DNA of 64,000 nucleotides from UBA2365 sp964594045 (GTDB taxonomy: Bacteria; Bacteroidota; Bacteroidia; Chitinophagales; Saprospiraceae): contig CAZQKR010000018.1 in the NCBI GenBank assembly GCA_964594045.1, positions 1 to 64,000 on the forward strand. The letters are read 5' to 3'. Position numbers and translations under genes: made by a program. Positions 35,425-45,804 of the stretch are shown piece by piece (the stretch's first letter is position 1; each line of letters begins with the position of its first letter). The notes below the pieces were generated by a model. It had not been told where the DNA came from and did not search any database. It saw nothing but the letters and a program-made list of their open reading frames with translations.

Positions 35425-36917
35425 TGTTAAAAATTTGTTTTTTCAGTAGATTGGAGCTAACTAATTTATATGGAAGAATCCATCATCATCTTGCATCAAA
35501 TTTTAATATCATTCATTTGGCCTACTCAAATAAGGAAACCACCTTGTTGAAGAGTAAATATGGAATTCCAAATGTAATTAATTTTAAAGATGAAATTAAA
35601 CTGGTAATTAAAAATACATTCATCAATGAAGATACCTTAAAATTAATTGATGAAATGTTTATTAAACAAAGTAAAGGAAGATTTAGTCTTAATGCAGCAA
35701 TTAGATTTGACAGGTCATTTCGATTTTTAGATTATGAAACATGTTTACTTCTTTCTCAAGTTTATTATCAATTTTGGAATGAGTTTCTTAGTAAACATGA
35801 AATTGACATAATTTTACATGAACCACCAGCTGTATTTATGACACATGTAGCGGCTAATCTTTGTAAAGAAAAGGGAATATTATACTTATCTCAAAGCCAG
35901 GTAGCTGGGTTGCATAAATATAACTGGATTTTTATTGAAGGCGACAATGGACATCCTGTTGAATGGGGTTTAAACAATTTAGAAATTCTTGACAATGGTA
36001 AAAAAACAACAGCAGTTAATTTTGTTGAGAACTACAGAAAAGACTTTAATACTTTTTTTGAAGTTTTAGAATCTAACAAGTCATATAATCATGGAAATGG
36101 ATATTTTCTTAAACAAACATTGAAAATTACATTCAAAACTATAATAGGGTTTCTTCGAAGAAACAAAGACAATGAAAAAAATAAAGATATACTAAACCAT
36201 CTCGAAAATTATCAAAATAAATTAAAGCATCCTTACTTACGTCAGTTGAATAATTTATGGTACAAAGCATTTTGGTTTAAATATGATGATTTTAATCAAA
36301 ATGAAAACTACTTTTATTACCCGTTGCATGCAGAGCCCGAAGCAGCTGTTCTTTATCGAGGTGATGGAATTTATGAAGGTCAAGTCAAATTGATAGAAAA
36401 TATAGCAGAGCAGTTGCCCCCAGGAGTTAATTTGTATATAAAGGATCATCCACATAGGAGTGCGTTTACAGACATGATTTACTTTGAAAGGCTAAAAAGG
36501 ATACCCAATCTTAAAATAATTGATCCTTTTTTTTCGGGCAAAGTGATTACATTTTATTCCAAAGGGATTATTACAATTAGTGGAACAACAGGATTTGAAG
36601 CCATTCTATTCAACAAACCCGTTGTTCTTTTAGGGCAATCTTTTTATATGAATTCAAATCGAGTGATCCAAGTAAAGAATATCAGAGAATTGAGAGATGT
36701 GATATATTCTATTGAGAAAATTCAGTTTACGGACGATTTTGAATTTTTTAGTTTTATTTCGACATTTTTAGACTCAACGCGACAAGGTTTTATTGCTTAT
36801 TTTCCAAGTCATGTTAAAAAAGTCAATATTAACCATGAAGAAAACTGTAAAATTGTTGCAGATGACATGAAGTATAGTTTTAACCAACTTGCTAATTTGA
36901 TGAAAAAAAATGATTGA
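35424..36917 (+). CDS. Capsule-type glycosyltransferase (KpsC/KpsS-like fold)
   Basis: A 497-residue protein with GT-B-like organisation. The C-terminal half has YYPLHAEPEAAVLYRG, LYIKDHPHRS and ISGTTGFEAILFNKPVVLLG, typical of the Capsule_synth/Kdo-transferase-like superfamily that uses CMP-activated acids. Directly after neuA it is the best candidate for the CMP-nonulosonate transferase. No membrane segment is seen. Start ATG overlaps the previous stop (TAATG). Confidence 0.65.
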   Translation: MLKICFFSRLELTNLYGRIHHHLASNFNIIHLAYSNKETTLLKSKYGIPNVINFKDEIKLVIKNTFINEDTLKLIDEMFIKQSKGRFSLNAAIRFDRSFRFLDYETCLLLSQVYYQFWNEFLSKHEIDIILHEPPAVFMTHVAANLCKEKGILYLSQSQVAGLHKYNWIFIEGDNGHPVEWGLNNLEILDNGKKTTAVNFVENYRKDFNTFFEVLESNKSYNHGNGYFLKQTLKITFKTIIGFLRRNKDNEKNKDILNHLENYQNKLKHPYLRQLNNLWYKAFWFKYDDFNQNENYFYYPLHAEPEAAVLYRGDGIYEGQVKLIENIAEQLPPGVNLYIKDHPHRSAFTDMIYFERLKRIPNLKIIDPFFSGKVITFYSKGIITISGTTGFEAILFNKPVVLLGQSFYMNSNRVIQVKNIRELRDVIYSIEKIQFTDDFEFFSFISTFLDSTRQGFIAYFPSHVKKVNINHEENCKIVADDMKYSFNQLANLMKKND

Positions 36918-36925
36918 ATAAAATT

Positions 36926-38182
36926 ATGCATATTAAAACTCTAGCTTCAGGCTTTTCTTCTGAAAAATTAATATATGTATTCCTACATATCATAACAATA
37001 CTCTTAAGATTTGTCAAGAGTTTTGTTTTTATGAGTTTTTTATCAATGCATGAATTAGGCATTTTGACTTTAATTTCATCAGTCATGGCCATTTTTTCAC
37101 TTGTGCAAATTGGTCTTTTGAATGGCGGTTATCGTATTTTTTGTCTCGATGATCAAAACAAATGGGAAGTCAATGAAATTATTTATGCTTTTTTTATTAT
37201 TATTTGGGGAGTGCTTGTAATAGGAATTTTGATAATTTATTTATTGGCACTTATAAATTTTGAAGGTTTTCTTTTTGGAATTTTTGGCACAATTTTAGGG
37301 ATACTGGCTCTATTTAATAATTGGAATAGGAATCTTTTAGTTGCAGAAAGTAAATTTAAAAAAATCAATACCTATGAAATAGTTTCAACTTTAGTTGCAT
37401 TTTCAATGCTCTTTTTAGTTCCAATTCTAAAAATTTATGCAGCTTTATTGGTTATGGTAATTCTGGAATTAGTGTTTTACCTTTTGGCTATAATAGGGGA
37501 TAAAAAGTTCATTCCCTCAAAGCTGACTTTTTCAATAAAAAAGATTAAATGGATATTGAAAATAGGATTTATACCTTATCTGGCTAGTATGATAACACTC
37601 CTTGGATCACAAATAGAAACTTGGTCTATTGCTGGTTTTATTTCCACAGAGGCTTTAGGGGTATTTTATCTGCCAACTTTATACATTACTTTCTTCTTAT
37701 TAATTCCACTTTCAATAGATAAAATTTACTTTCCCTTAGTTATGAAAGAATTTGATAATAAGAATTTTTCAAAGGTGAAGTTGATAATACGAAAATATGT
37801 AAGCATTAATGCAACTGTTGGAATAGGCTCAATATGTTTAACATTATTGTTTATGGAATACTTTGTTGGATTAATTATTCCGGAACATTTGAATGGTATT
37901 CAATATGTATGGATTATTATACCAGGCTTAGTTATTTATTCAATTCTGCAGCCATTTAAACTTATTTTTAATGCTGCAATTAAGCAAAAACCTTTTCTTT
38001 GGGCATCAGGAATTTCATTAGTTTTGGGTTCATCAGCACTACTTATATTAGGATTTTTTGGAAACTTAAATTTATCTTTAGTAGCTGTAATAAAAAGTTT
38101 TTCTTTTGCTATTACCGGTTTGATAATTTATGTTTTTTATCTATCTCAGAAAGGTGTAATCTGGAATTATTATCATAAATAA
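36926..38182 (+). CDS. wzx: Polysaccharide flippase
   Basis: A 418-residue integral membrane protein with about 12 helices, of the Wzx/MATE-like exporter superfamily; it flips the lipid-linked repeat unit to the periplasmic face. ATG 36926 is preferred over an in-frame TTG at 36914, which overlaps the preceding gene. Together with the Wzy-like gene downstream it indicates a Wzx/Wzy-dependent pathway. Very AT-rich, as expected for serotype-specific genes. Confidence 0.82.
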   Translation: MHIKTLASGFSSEKLIYVFLHIITILLRFVKSFVFMSFLSMHELGILTLISSVMAIFSLVQIGLLNGGYRIFCLDDQNKWEVNEIIYAFFIIIWGVLVIGILIIYLLALINFEGFLFGIFGTILGILALFNNWNRNLLVAESKFKKINTYEIVSTLVAFSMLFLVPILKIYAALLVMVILELVFYLLAIIGDKKFIPSKLTFSIKKIKWILKIGFIPYLASMITLLGSQIETWSIAGFISTEALGVFYLPTLYITFFLLIPLSIDKIYFPLVMKEFDNKNFSKVKLIIRKYVSINATVGIGSICLTLLFMEYFVGLIIPEHLNGIQYVWIIIPGLVIYSILQPFKLIFNAAIKQKPFLWASGISLVLGSSALLILGFFGNLNLSLVAVIKSFSFAITGLIIYVFYLSQKGVIWNYYHK

Positions 38183-38381
38183 TTGTTTTTTCTCAAATTT
38201 TACTCTATTGATACCCATTTTTAAAAATTATTGGAATATTTTTTAATATTTATATTTTTCTAATTTGATTTTAACTTTAATACCGATATTCTTTAATCTG
38301 ATTTAGTGTTTTTTTTATGATAAGTTATTTATCAGAAGTTACTTTAAAAATTTTGTATCTTACAATATTTAAGTAATCGTT

Positions 38382-39635
38382 GTGAAAAAACAATACATTG
38401 TTTTTATATATTTAATCTTTATCAATGGAGCAACACTCCTTCTCAATAATATATGGTATGGTATATTATTTTCATTTATTGTATTATTGTTAATGCTTGA
38501 GAAAAAAAAATGGTTTAATGTAAAGATTAGGAACATCATTTTAATTTGGTTATTAATTAATTTTATTTCTTCGATTCTTTTTACATCTATTGAAACCACT
38601 TTTTTTAGGATTTTCCGTTATACAATGCTTTTGATCATTCTACCCTATGGGGTAATGTCACTGGTTGGTAATTCTTTCTGGATAATTTTTGAAAAAATAA
38701 GTTTCAAACTTACCTTACTTTCATTGCCATTATTCATTCTTAATTGGATATTTCCTTCGTTTTTCAATAGTCTATCTATCATTTTTCAAAATTTCACCTA
38801 TTACAGATTATTTGATCATGGATTAAGTAATTATTGGTCAGCTTTTATATACAGTAATGCGATACCAAGTACGATTTTTTACAGGAATTCAGGATTCATG
38901 TGGGAGCCAGGAGCTTTTGCAATGTTAATCGTCTTAAATCAAGTAATAGATTGGCTGAAAAATGGTCCAAAATATAATTTTAGGTTTAGTATTTATTTGA
39001 TTGCGATGATAACTACTTTATCAACTGCTGGTTATATTGCATTTTTTTTATTGATCCTGATTCCGGTTTTAAATAAAATAAAAATTTCTAATGTCATAAT
39101 AATTGGTGGAATAATTGCATTATTTTGGAATTATGTATTTTCATTCTATTTTATTGGAGAAGAGCTGAAAATGTATGCTGAAGATTTTTCAGGAAAAGCA
39201 ATGGAATACGATGCAAAAAATGATGCATTTAAGGTAAATAGATTTACTATCGTTTATTACGATTTTCTTGAGGTAATAAAAAATCCCATAGGATTTGGAG
39301 TAGTTTCAAAAGATGATTTTGATTCACAAGGAAATATTATAGGTGTAAATGGTCTTTCTTCTTTGTTTAAAATGTGGGGAATTCCAATGTTCATATATTT
39401 TATGTATTTAATATATCATTTTTTAGATGTCAATCGACATCAAAAAGTTAATAAGTTCATGCTGTTTTTTATGTTTTTGGCATTATTAATCGTATTATTT
39501 TCTTCTACTTCATCCAGGTCTCCATTTATCTACACAATCATATTAAGCTCAATAGTATTTAGCAAAGGACTTGCTGATAGAGTGACTTTTAACAATGTCG
39601 AAAAAACAAAGTATCTTTTTAACCGTGAATCCTAA
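38382..39635 (+). CDS. wzy: O-antigen/capsule polymerase
   Basis: A 417-residue membrane protein with about 11 helices and a larger periplasmic loop containing YRNSGFMWEPGAFAML; an arginine-rich loop of this kind (R-x-x-G-x-x-x-E-P) is typical of Wzy/WaaL polymerases. GTG start at 38382; the 199-bp AT-rich gap before it holds no gene I can see. It polymerises repeat units delivered by Wzx. Confidence 0.78.
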   Translation: MKKQYIVFIYLIFINGATLLLNNIWYGILFSFIVLLLMLEKKKWFNVKIRNIILIWLLINFISSILFTSIETTFFRIFRYTMLLIILPYGVMSLVGNSFWIIFEKISFKLTLLSLPLFILNWIFPSFFNSLSIIFQNFTYYRLFDHGLSNYWSAFIYSNAIPSTIFYRNSGFMWEPGAFAMLIVLNQVIDWLKNGPKYNFRFSIYLIAMITTLSTAGYIAFFLLILIPVLNKIKISNVIIIGGIIALFWNYVFSFYFIGEELKMYAEDFSGKAMEYDAKNDAFKVNRFTIVYYDFLEVIKNPIGFGVVSKDDFDSQGNIIGVNGLSSLFKMWGIPMFIYFMYLIYHFLDVNRHQKVNKFMLFFMFLALLIVLFSSTSSRSPFIYTIILSSIVFSKGLADRVTFNNVEKTKYLFNRES

Positions 39636-39670
39636 AAAATAATAATATTTCATTATCATTTTAATTATTT

Positions 39671-40855
39671 ATGAAAATAGGAATACTTTGTGGGTATAGA
39701 TTCCCTGAAGGTATGGCTCCTACTAACAGAATTATTGCATATAGCAAAGGATTGATAGAAAATGGAGCAAACCTTCTGGTTGTGGTTTTCAGGCCAACCG
39801 AATACGAATTATTGAATTTTCCGACTTATGGTAAAATTCAAACTTTGCCCTACATTTATCCATTTAAAAGGAAATGGTCAAAGAGCTCAATCTTAAGGTG
39901 GATTTGGGACAGGCCCATCTCTTATCTAAAAACAATAAACTATATAGTTATTGAAAATAGAAAAGAAAAATTTGATTTTTTATTTCTGAGTTTTGATGCT
40001 ATTCAAAATCTTATTTTCTTTTCAGTAATCTTAAAAAAACTCAAGATCAAAACCGTTTTCATTGGCGATGAATATCCAATTCCCATCAGACATTTTTTAA
40101 AAGACAGTTTACCATTGTGGAAAGTGATTTCATATAAAGTTGTATTCAGGTTTATAGATGCAAAAGTTTTAATGACTCAAAATCTCAGCAATTTTTTTAA
40201 TAAGATAAGAGTTACTCCAACATACATACTTTCAAGTATTACAGATGTTTCAAGGTTTGCAGAAATAAAACTTGATCATAAATTTAACCAAAGAAAATAT
40301 TTATGTTATATGGGCAATATGGAACTTGCTAAAGATAATGTTGACCTCATAATTAATGCTTTTAAGCTGATTAGTGATAGGTTTTCTGATATTGATCTCC
40401 TACTTTTTGGTAGCCCATCATTTTCAGATTATCAAAGACTAAAATTAACTATATATAATCTTAAACTAGAAAATAGAGTTAAATTAATGGGTAGAGTTAA
40501 TTATAATGTCGTTCCAGAAGTATTGTCTAATGCATATATTTTAGTGTCTTCACAACCGAAAACATTACGTGCATCGGGAGGCTTCCCAACAAAACTTGGT
40601 GAATATCTATCGACTGGCGTTCCCACTATTTTGACAAATGTGGGGGAAATATCACATTATATTACTCATGGCGAACATGCATGGCTCACAAAACCTGAAG
40701 ATATTGACGATTATGCCTTAAAATTATCATTTATTATTGAAAACTATGACTTAGCAAAAGAAGTTGCAGAGAAAGGAAGGCTGCTTGTTTATGAAAACTT
40801 TTCTCCAAAAACATCAACTAAAGGATTATTTGAATTTTTGTCACAACTCCCTTAA
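39671..40855 (+). CDS. Family 4 glycosyltransferase
   Basis: A 394-residue GT-B enzyme. The N-terminal domain starts KIGILCGYRFPEGMAPTNR. The C-terminal donor domain has YMGNMELAKDNVDLII, KLMGRVNYNVVPEVLSNA and GGFPTKLGEYLSTGVPTI. It adds one sugar of the repeat unit; donor unknown. It ends inside a perfect palindrome that looks like a terminator. Confidence 0.82.
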   Translation: MKIGILCGYRFPEGMAPTNRIIAYSKGLIENGANLLVVVFRPTEYELLNFPTYGKIQTLPYIYPFKRKWSKSSILRWIWDRPISYLKTINYIVIENRKEKFDFLFLSFDAIQNLIFFSVILKKLKIKTVFIGDEYPIPIRHFLKDSLPLWKVISYKVVFRFIDAKVLMTQNLSNFFNKIRVTPTYILSSITDVSRFAEIKLDHKFNQRKYLCYMGNMELAKDNVDLIINAFKLISDRFSDIDLLLFGSPSFSDYQRLKLTIYNLKLENRVKLMGRVNYNVVPEVLSNAYILVSSQPKTLRASGGFPTKLGEYLSTGVPTILTNVGEISHYITHGEHAWLTKPEDIDDYALKLSFIIENYDLAKEVAEKGRLLVYENFSPKTSTKGLFEFLSQLP

Positions 40856-40876
40856 TTAATTAATTAAGGGATTTTT
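40848..40876 (+). terminator. Perfect 24-bp palindrome with T-run, inside the operon
   Basis: tcccttaattaa|ttaattaaggga (40848-40871) is self-complementary and is followed by tttttatt. It overlaps the stop codon of the glycosyltransferase. Transcription of the remaining genes would need read-through or an internal promoter. Confidence 0.65.
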
Positions 40877-40928
40877 ATTAAACGAATAAATTTTAAAGAT
40901 TACATTATTAGAAATTTTAGAATATAAA

Positions 40929-42125
40929 GTGAATCAAAAAGTTGTTTTCATATCCACAATTACATTTAGTAATAGAAATACTGCTGCATACAGTAGAATT
41001 TTGAATTATTCAAAAGCCTTGGTTGCAATGGGAATCAATGTATTTTGGTATTCAACAAAAAACCCGTTTAAGAGACAAATAGAAAGTAATGAAATCTATC
41101 CTAATATTTTTCTCTTATTTAATAAATATAAAAGAAAGTCAGGATATATCGGTAGTTTTTTGAGTTTAATCAAAATAAGAAATCGATATAGAAATACAAA
41201 TACAGTTTATGTATTTTATCCATCTTCAAAATTCTTAATTGATTTTATTATCTTGTTTATTTTTAAAGTATTAAGTAATGAAAACCTTTTTTGCGAAATT
41301 AATGAACTACGCAGAGCTTATGTATTAAATCGGACTTTGCCACAAAATATTTTCAAGAAGTTTATTAGAATAATCCAAAACTTAATAGATATTTTTTTTT
41401 ACAAAATATTAGAAAACTTAAGTTTTTTATATAATGGTATTTTAACTATATCAAGTAATTTGGATAAATATTACAGTAAATATAATTCCAATAGATTAAT
41501 TGTCCCAATATTGGTTGAAATGCGAGAATACCAAAAAGCTAAGCTTCGCTTTGTCAACGTTTTTGAGATTGGATTTTTTGGATCTGTTTTATTATCAAAG
41601 GAAGGTTTTCTTAATTTTATTGAAGCGATAAGACTGGTAAATGAAAAATCAATAATTGTCAGACTAAATATTTTCGGACATATTGAAAAAAATGAAGCAA
41701 AAAAATTATTTAAGTTGATCCACATAATAAATGGAAAAGATTTTATTCAATACCATGGGGAAATTGAAAAGGAAAAGTTATTTTCTGAAATGGCTAAAAT
41801 GAATTTACTAGTTTTACCTAGACCTAATAATCTACAAAATAAATATGGTTTTTCAACAAAATTAGGAGAGTATATGATAAGCGGTGTTCCGGTTTTGGTA
41901 ACTAATGTGAGTGATAATAGTAAATATATTATTGATGCTTTTAATGGATATATTATAGATAATACCGGGGTTCAGGATTTTTATAATAAACTGGTGGATA
42001 TTCTGAAAGAGTATGAGATAAAAAAATATTTGGTTGCCGAGAATGCATATTTAGAGGCAAAGAAATCTTTTGATTATTCATTGTACTGCGATAAATTGAA
42101 CACATTTCTTTTTTATGAGAGCTAA
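40929..42125 (+). CDS. Family 4 glycosyltransferase
   Basis: A 398-residue GT-B enzyme related in layout to the previous one: TFSNRNTAAYSRILNYSKAL at the N-terminus and KYGFSTKLGEYMISGVPVL in the donor site. GTG start at 40929. Its end overlaps the acyltransferase gene by 11 bp. One of four GT4 enzymes in the locus; specificity unknown. Confidence 0.8.
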   Translation: MNQKVVFISTITFSNRNTAAYSRILNYSKALVAMGINVFWYSTKNPFKRQIESNEIYPNIFLLFNKYKRKSGYIGSFLSLIKIRNRYRNTNTVYVFYPSSKFLIDFIILFIFKVLSNENLFCEINELRRAYVLNRTLPQNIFKKFIRIIQNLIDIFFYKILENLSFLYNGILTISSNLDKYYSKYNSNRLIVPILVEMREYQKAKLRFVNVFEIGFFGSVLLSKEGFLNFIEAIRLVNEKSIIVRLNIFGHIEKNEAKKLFKLIHIINGKDFIQYHGEIEKEKLFSEMAKMNLLVLPRPNNLQNKYGFSTKLGEYMISGVPVLVTNVSDNSKYIIDAFNGYIIDNTGVQDFYNKLVDILKEYEIKKYLVAENAYLEAKKSFDYSLYCDKLNTFLFYES

Positions 42126-42642
42126 AAAATTGTATTTATATCTTCGGTTATTTTTTGCTAATGAGTGGACAAAAGCGGATGTTTACAGAAAGTATTTAGA
42201 CATGGAAATAGGTGATCATGTCAGGATTTTACATTATCCCAGATTTGGCAGTGAGCCATATTTAATAAAAATTGGGAATAATGTAACCATAACAAGAGGT
42301 GTATCTTTTGTGAATCATGATGGTGGTGTCGCTTTGTTTAGAAAAGAATTTCCTGGGTTTAATGTCTTTGGCCGTATTATAATCGGGAACAATGTTTTTA
42401 TTGGGATTAATTCAATTATATTGAAAGGGGTAACTATTGGAAATAATGTTGTTATTGGAGCAGGTTCAATTGTAAATAAAGATATACCTGATAATGTTGT
42501 TGCTGCAGGGGTGCCTGCAAGGATTTTAGGAAATATTGATGATTATAAACTTAAATCACTTAAAAATGTATGTTTTGTAACTACAAAAGATCCAAAGGAA
42601 AGGAAAAGTATTATTCTTAGAAATTTAAATTTGGATTTATGA
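42115..42642 (+). CDS. Hexapeptide-repeat O-acyltransferase
   Basis: A 175-residue left-handed beta-helix enzyme of the WbbJ/NodL/CatB-like group. The hexapeptide turns run through IKIGNNVTITRGV, IIIGNNVFIGINS and VTIGNNVVIGAGS, ending VVAAGVPARIL. The catalytic histidine is probably in FVNHDGG. It should acetylate a sugar of the repeat unit. The start overlaps the preceding glycosyltransferase and the end overlaps the following epimerase (ATGA). Confidence 0.83.
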   Translation: MRAKKLYLYLRLFFANEWTKADVYRKYLDMEIGDHVRILHYPRFGSEPYLIKIGNNVTITRGVSFVNHDGGVALFRKEFPGFNVFGRIIIGNNVFIGINSIILKGVTIGNNVVIGAGSIVNKDIPDNVVAAGVPARILGNIDDYKLKSLKNVCFVTTKDPKERKSIILRNLNLDL

Positions 42643-43592
42643 ATATTCTTATAACAGGAGTTGCAGGATTTGTTGGGAGCAATTTGACTGAACACTTGTT
42701 GAATCAAAATCACAAAATAATTGGCGTAGACAATTTTGATGAATTCTATAGTAAGGAAATTAAAACAAGAAATTTAAATAACTTCATCAAATCAAAAAAA
42801 TTTTCTTTTTATGAAGAAGATATATTAAATTTTACAATTTTATCTCAAATAATACAAAAAGAAAGTCCTGAACTAATTATTCATTTGGCAGCAAAAGCTG
42901 GTGTTAGGCCATCAATTCTTGATCCACAAGGATATTTCAATGTAAATGTCATGGGTACTTTGAATGTTTTAGAAGCAATGCGTATTTCAGGTATAAAAAA
43001 AATGATCTTTGCTTCTTCCTCTTCTGTTTATGGTAATTGTAAAGTTGTTCCATTTAGTGAATCTATGAATGTTGACTTTCCTATTTCTCCTTACGCAACT
43101 ACTAAAAAAGCAGGAGAATTATTATGCCACACATACCATCATTTGTATAGTATGGACATCTTTTGTTTGCGGTTTTTTACTGTATATGGTCCACGACAAC
43201 GACCTGATTTGGCGATTCACAAGTTCACAAAAGCATTGATTGAGGAAAAAGAAATTCAGCTCTTTGGAGATGGTTCTACCAGAAGAGATTATACACATAT
43301 TAATGATATTATACAAGGTATTGATTTATCTGTAAAGAATTGTAAGGGATTTCAAATTATTAATCTTGGTGAATCACAAACTATTTCTTTGAACGATTTA
43401 ATTTTATTATTGGAAAAGGCAACTAGTAAAACTGCAAAGCTAAATTATCTTCCCTTTCAAGAAGGAGATGTCCTTCAAACTCATGCAGATATTTCAAAAG
43501 CACAAAATTTGCTTGGATATTCACCACAATATAAATTAAAAAATGGAATTATTGATTTTGTCAAATGGTATAAGAAGAATTGTATAGTTTAA
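42639..43592 (+). CDS. UDP-uronate/UDP-hexose 4-epimerase
   Basis: A 317-residue extended SDR. NAD motif ITGVAGFVGSNL, then AAKAGVRPSI, SSSSVYGN, SPYATTKKAGEL (Y-x-x-x-K) and RFFTVYGPRQRPD with RRDYTHINDI. AAKAGVRPS and TVYGPRQRPD point to the UDP-glucuronate 4-epimerase branch rather than GalE. It would give UDP-galacturonate or the galacto form of the acid made at 9881. Confidence 0.8.
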   Translation: MNILITGVAGFVGSNLTEHLLNQNHKIIGVDNFDEFYSKEIKTRNLNNFIKSKKFSFYEEDILNFTILSQIIQKESPELIIHLAAKAGVRPSILDPQGYFNVNVMGTLNVLEAMRISGIKKMIFASSSSVYGNCKVVPFSESMNVDFPISPYATTKKAGELLCHTYHHLYSMDIFCLRFFTVYGPRQRPDLAIHKFTKALIEEKEIQLFGDGSTRRDYTHINDIIQGIDLSVKNCKGFQIINLGESQTISLNDLILLLEKATSKTAKLNYLPFQEGDVLQTHADISKAQNLLGYSPQYKLKNGIIDFVKWYKKNCIV

Positions 43593-43700
43593 TAGCATTA
43601 ATAAAACGTATGTTTTGAGAGATGTATTTTTCGAACTGAATATTTCTCATATCAGTTGATTAACATATGTTAATTGTTAAAATTTAATCAATTAAAACAG

Positions 43701-44774
43701 GTGAAATCAATAGTAATTTTTACACATGCAATTTCGAGAGGAGGTGCTGAAAAGCAAGGCATTTTGCTTGCTAAAGCCTTGCAAAATCATTATTATTGCA
43801 TAATTGTTACATGGTATGGAGAAATTAACGAAGAAAGACAGCTTAATTATGTTAAGGAAAACAACTTAAAGGTTGTATTTCTTAGAGGTTCAATTTTCTC
43901 AAAAATGCTATCTTTTTGCAAAATTTTAAAGAAAAATAATGTTGAAATTATTTTCTCTTATCTGACAATAAATAATATCATTTCTGCAATTTGTGGAAAA
44001 TTAATGGGTATTAAATATGTTATTGGCGGTATGCGAAATAGTCAGATGGTAGAAACCAAACTTATAATCAACCGCCTGCTTCATAATTACATATTTGAAT
44101 ATTCTGTTATTAACAGCTTTAGCGGATATGAATACTTTTCATTAAGAGGTTTTAAGAGTAACAAATTCAAGATAATTCATAATTGCATTGAACTGAATCA
44201 TAGAGTATGGGAAACGAAATACTATTCCAGTAATAGATTTAATGTGCTGACTATTAGTCGATTTCAACCGCAAAAAGATCTATTTACTGCTATCAAAAGT
44301 ATTTCAATGTTCATGCAAAAAACTAATGTTAAAAGTTTTCATTACTATTTAATTGGTATTGGTGATCAAGAAGCAGAGCTACGAAATCTTGTGAATATTC
44401 TAAATTTAAGTGATTATATAACAATTATTGTCAATCCGGACAACCTTGAGCAATATTTAGTGAATGCTGATGTCTATCTTAGCACATCACTTTATGAAGG
44501 ATTATCTAATTCAATTCTTGAAGCAATGGCATTTTCATTGCCAGTGATTGCAACAGATGTTGGTGATAACAAATACCTAGTTGAGAATGGGGTAAATGGT
44601 TATTTGGTCGATGTAAGTTCTCCTGAAAAAATTTCTGAATGCCTTTTACTGCTTCATAGAAATCATATACTGAGACTGAAATTTGGCAGGATGAGCTATC
44701 AGAAGATTTCGAATTTTTCAATTGATTCATTTAGGGAAAGATATATTGATTTAATTTCACAATTATTGAAATAG
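43701..44774 (+). CDS. Family 4 glycosyltransferase
   Basis: A GT-B enzyme of about 357 residues, with ISRGGAEKQGILLAKAL at the N-terminus and TSLYEGLSNSILEAMAFSLP and then VIATDVGDNKYLV in the donor domain (E-x7-E type). Starts possible at TTG 43674 or GTG 43701; the latter places the Rossmann strand KSIVIFTHA at the usual distance from the N-terminus. Confidence 0.82.
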   Translation: MKSIVIFTHAISRGGAEKQGILLAKALQNHYYCIIVTWYGEINEERQLNYVKENNLKVVFLRGSIFSKMLSFCKILKKNNVEIIFSYLTINNIISAICGKLMGIKYVIGGMRNSQMVETKLIINRLLHNYIFEYSVINSFSGYEYFSLRGFKSNKFKIIHNCIELNHRVWETKYYSSNRFNVLTISRFQPQKDLFTAIKSISMFMQKTNVKSFHYYLIGIGDQEAELRNLVNILNLSDYITIIVNPDNLEQYLVNADVYLSTSLYEGLSNSILEAMAFSLPVIATDVGDNKYLVENGVNGYLVDVSSPEKISECLLLLHRNHILRLKFGRMSYQKISNFSIDSFRERYIDLISQLLK

Positions 44775-44775
44775 A

Positions 44776-45750
44776 ATGAGTTTCCTCAATGATATTCAGC
44801 GTTTTATTTATTCTTTTGATGTCTATTTATCAGGCATTCAATTGAGAGTTTTTAAGGATAAACCTAAGCTTATTGTATTGTATTTTCACAAAATTTTTGC
44901 AGATAAGAAAGAACTCAATCAAACAGTTGATATACAACAAGGAACAACTGTTGAAGATTTTGAAAACTGCATTAAATACTTTCATAATTGTGGGTATAAA
45001 TTTATATCTCCTGATGATTTGCTTTCACCAATTGATGCAAAAGGAAAGTATATTTTGCTAACATTTGATGACGGTTATGCAAACAACGCGCTTGTTTTGC
45101 CTATACTAGAACAATTAATGGTTCCAGCATTATTTTTCATTGCAGTTAATCATGTATTAGAAAACAAGTCATATTGGTGGGATGTCATATTCCATTTAAA
45201 GGATAAAGGATTCAGTAATAAGCAAATTTCAGACATAAAGGCATTTTGTAAAACTAAAAGTCCGAAAGAAATAGATCAATTTTTCACAAATGAGTTGAAA
45301 ATTAAAGATTTTTCTCCAATTCATTATTCCGAAAAACCATTTAATAAAGAAGAATTGTCCAGATTTTCGAAGAGTCCCTTTGTTTTTATAGGCAATCATA
45401 CAATGGATCATGCAATTCTTACTGCTTGCACAGAGGAAGAAGTTTTTTATCAAATTAATAATGCACAAGAGGAACTTAAAAAAATTCTAAATTATTATCC
45501 AAAACACATTTCTTATCCGAATGGAAATTATTCAGAAAAAGTAGTTGAAATTGCTCATAAATGTGGTTTGGAAGTTGGTTACTCTTGTATTCGTGGTAAG
45601 AATTTAATAAAGAAATTTAATTCATTTAAAGGAAATTATTACGTAAAAAGATTTATCATTCCAAAACTTACTAATAATTATGGAAATCAGTTGCGTGTTT
45701 TTAGAGCCACTTTTAGTATTTACAATACATTGATAAACTTTTTTTCTTGA
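44776..45750 (+). CDS. Polysaccharide deacetylase (NodB domain)
   Basis: A 324-residue protein with the NodB fold: motif 1 LTFDDGYANN (D98, D99), motif 2 GNHTMDHAIL (H-x3-H metal site), motif 3 ISYPNGNYSE. No signal peptide is obvious, so it may act on lipid-linked or nucleotide sugars in the cytoplasm, or be anchored by its N-terminal hydrophobic stretch. It removes an N- or O-acetyl group. Starts 1 bp after the preceding gene's stop. Confidence 0.83.
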   Translation: MSFLNDIQRFIYSFDVYLSGIQLRVFKDKPKLIVLYFHKIFADKKELNQTVDIQQGTTVEDFENCIKYFHNCGYKFISPDDLLSPIDAKGKYILLTFDDGYANNALVLPILEQLMVPALFFIAVNHVLENKSYWWDVIFHLKDKGFSNKQISDIKAFCKTKSPKEIDQFFTNELKIKDFSPIHYSEKPFNKEELSRFSKSPFVFIGNHTMDHAILTACTEEEVFYQINNAQEELKKILNYYPKHISYPNGNYSEKVVEIAHKCGLEVGYSCIRGKNLIKKFNSFKGNYYVKRFIIPKLTNNYGNQLRVFRATFSIYNTLINFFS

Positions 45751-45804
45751 ATAATTCATTCCTTATAAATTTTAGATATTCTTAATTTGATTATAACGAA
45801 CAAT

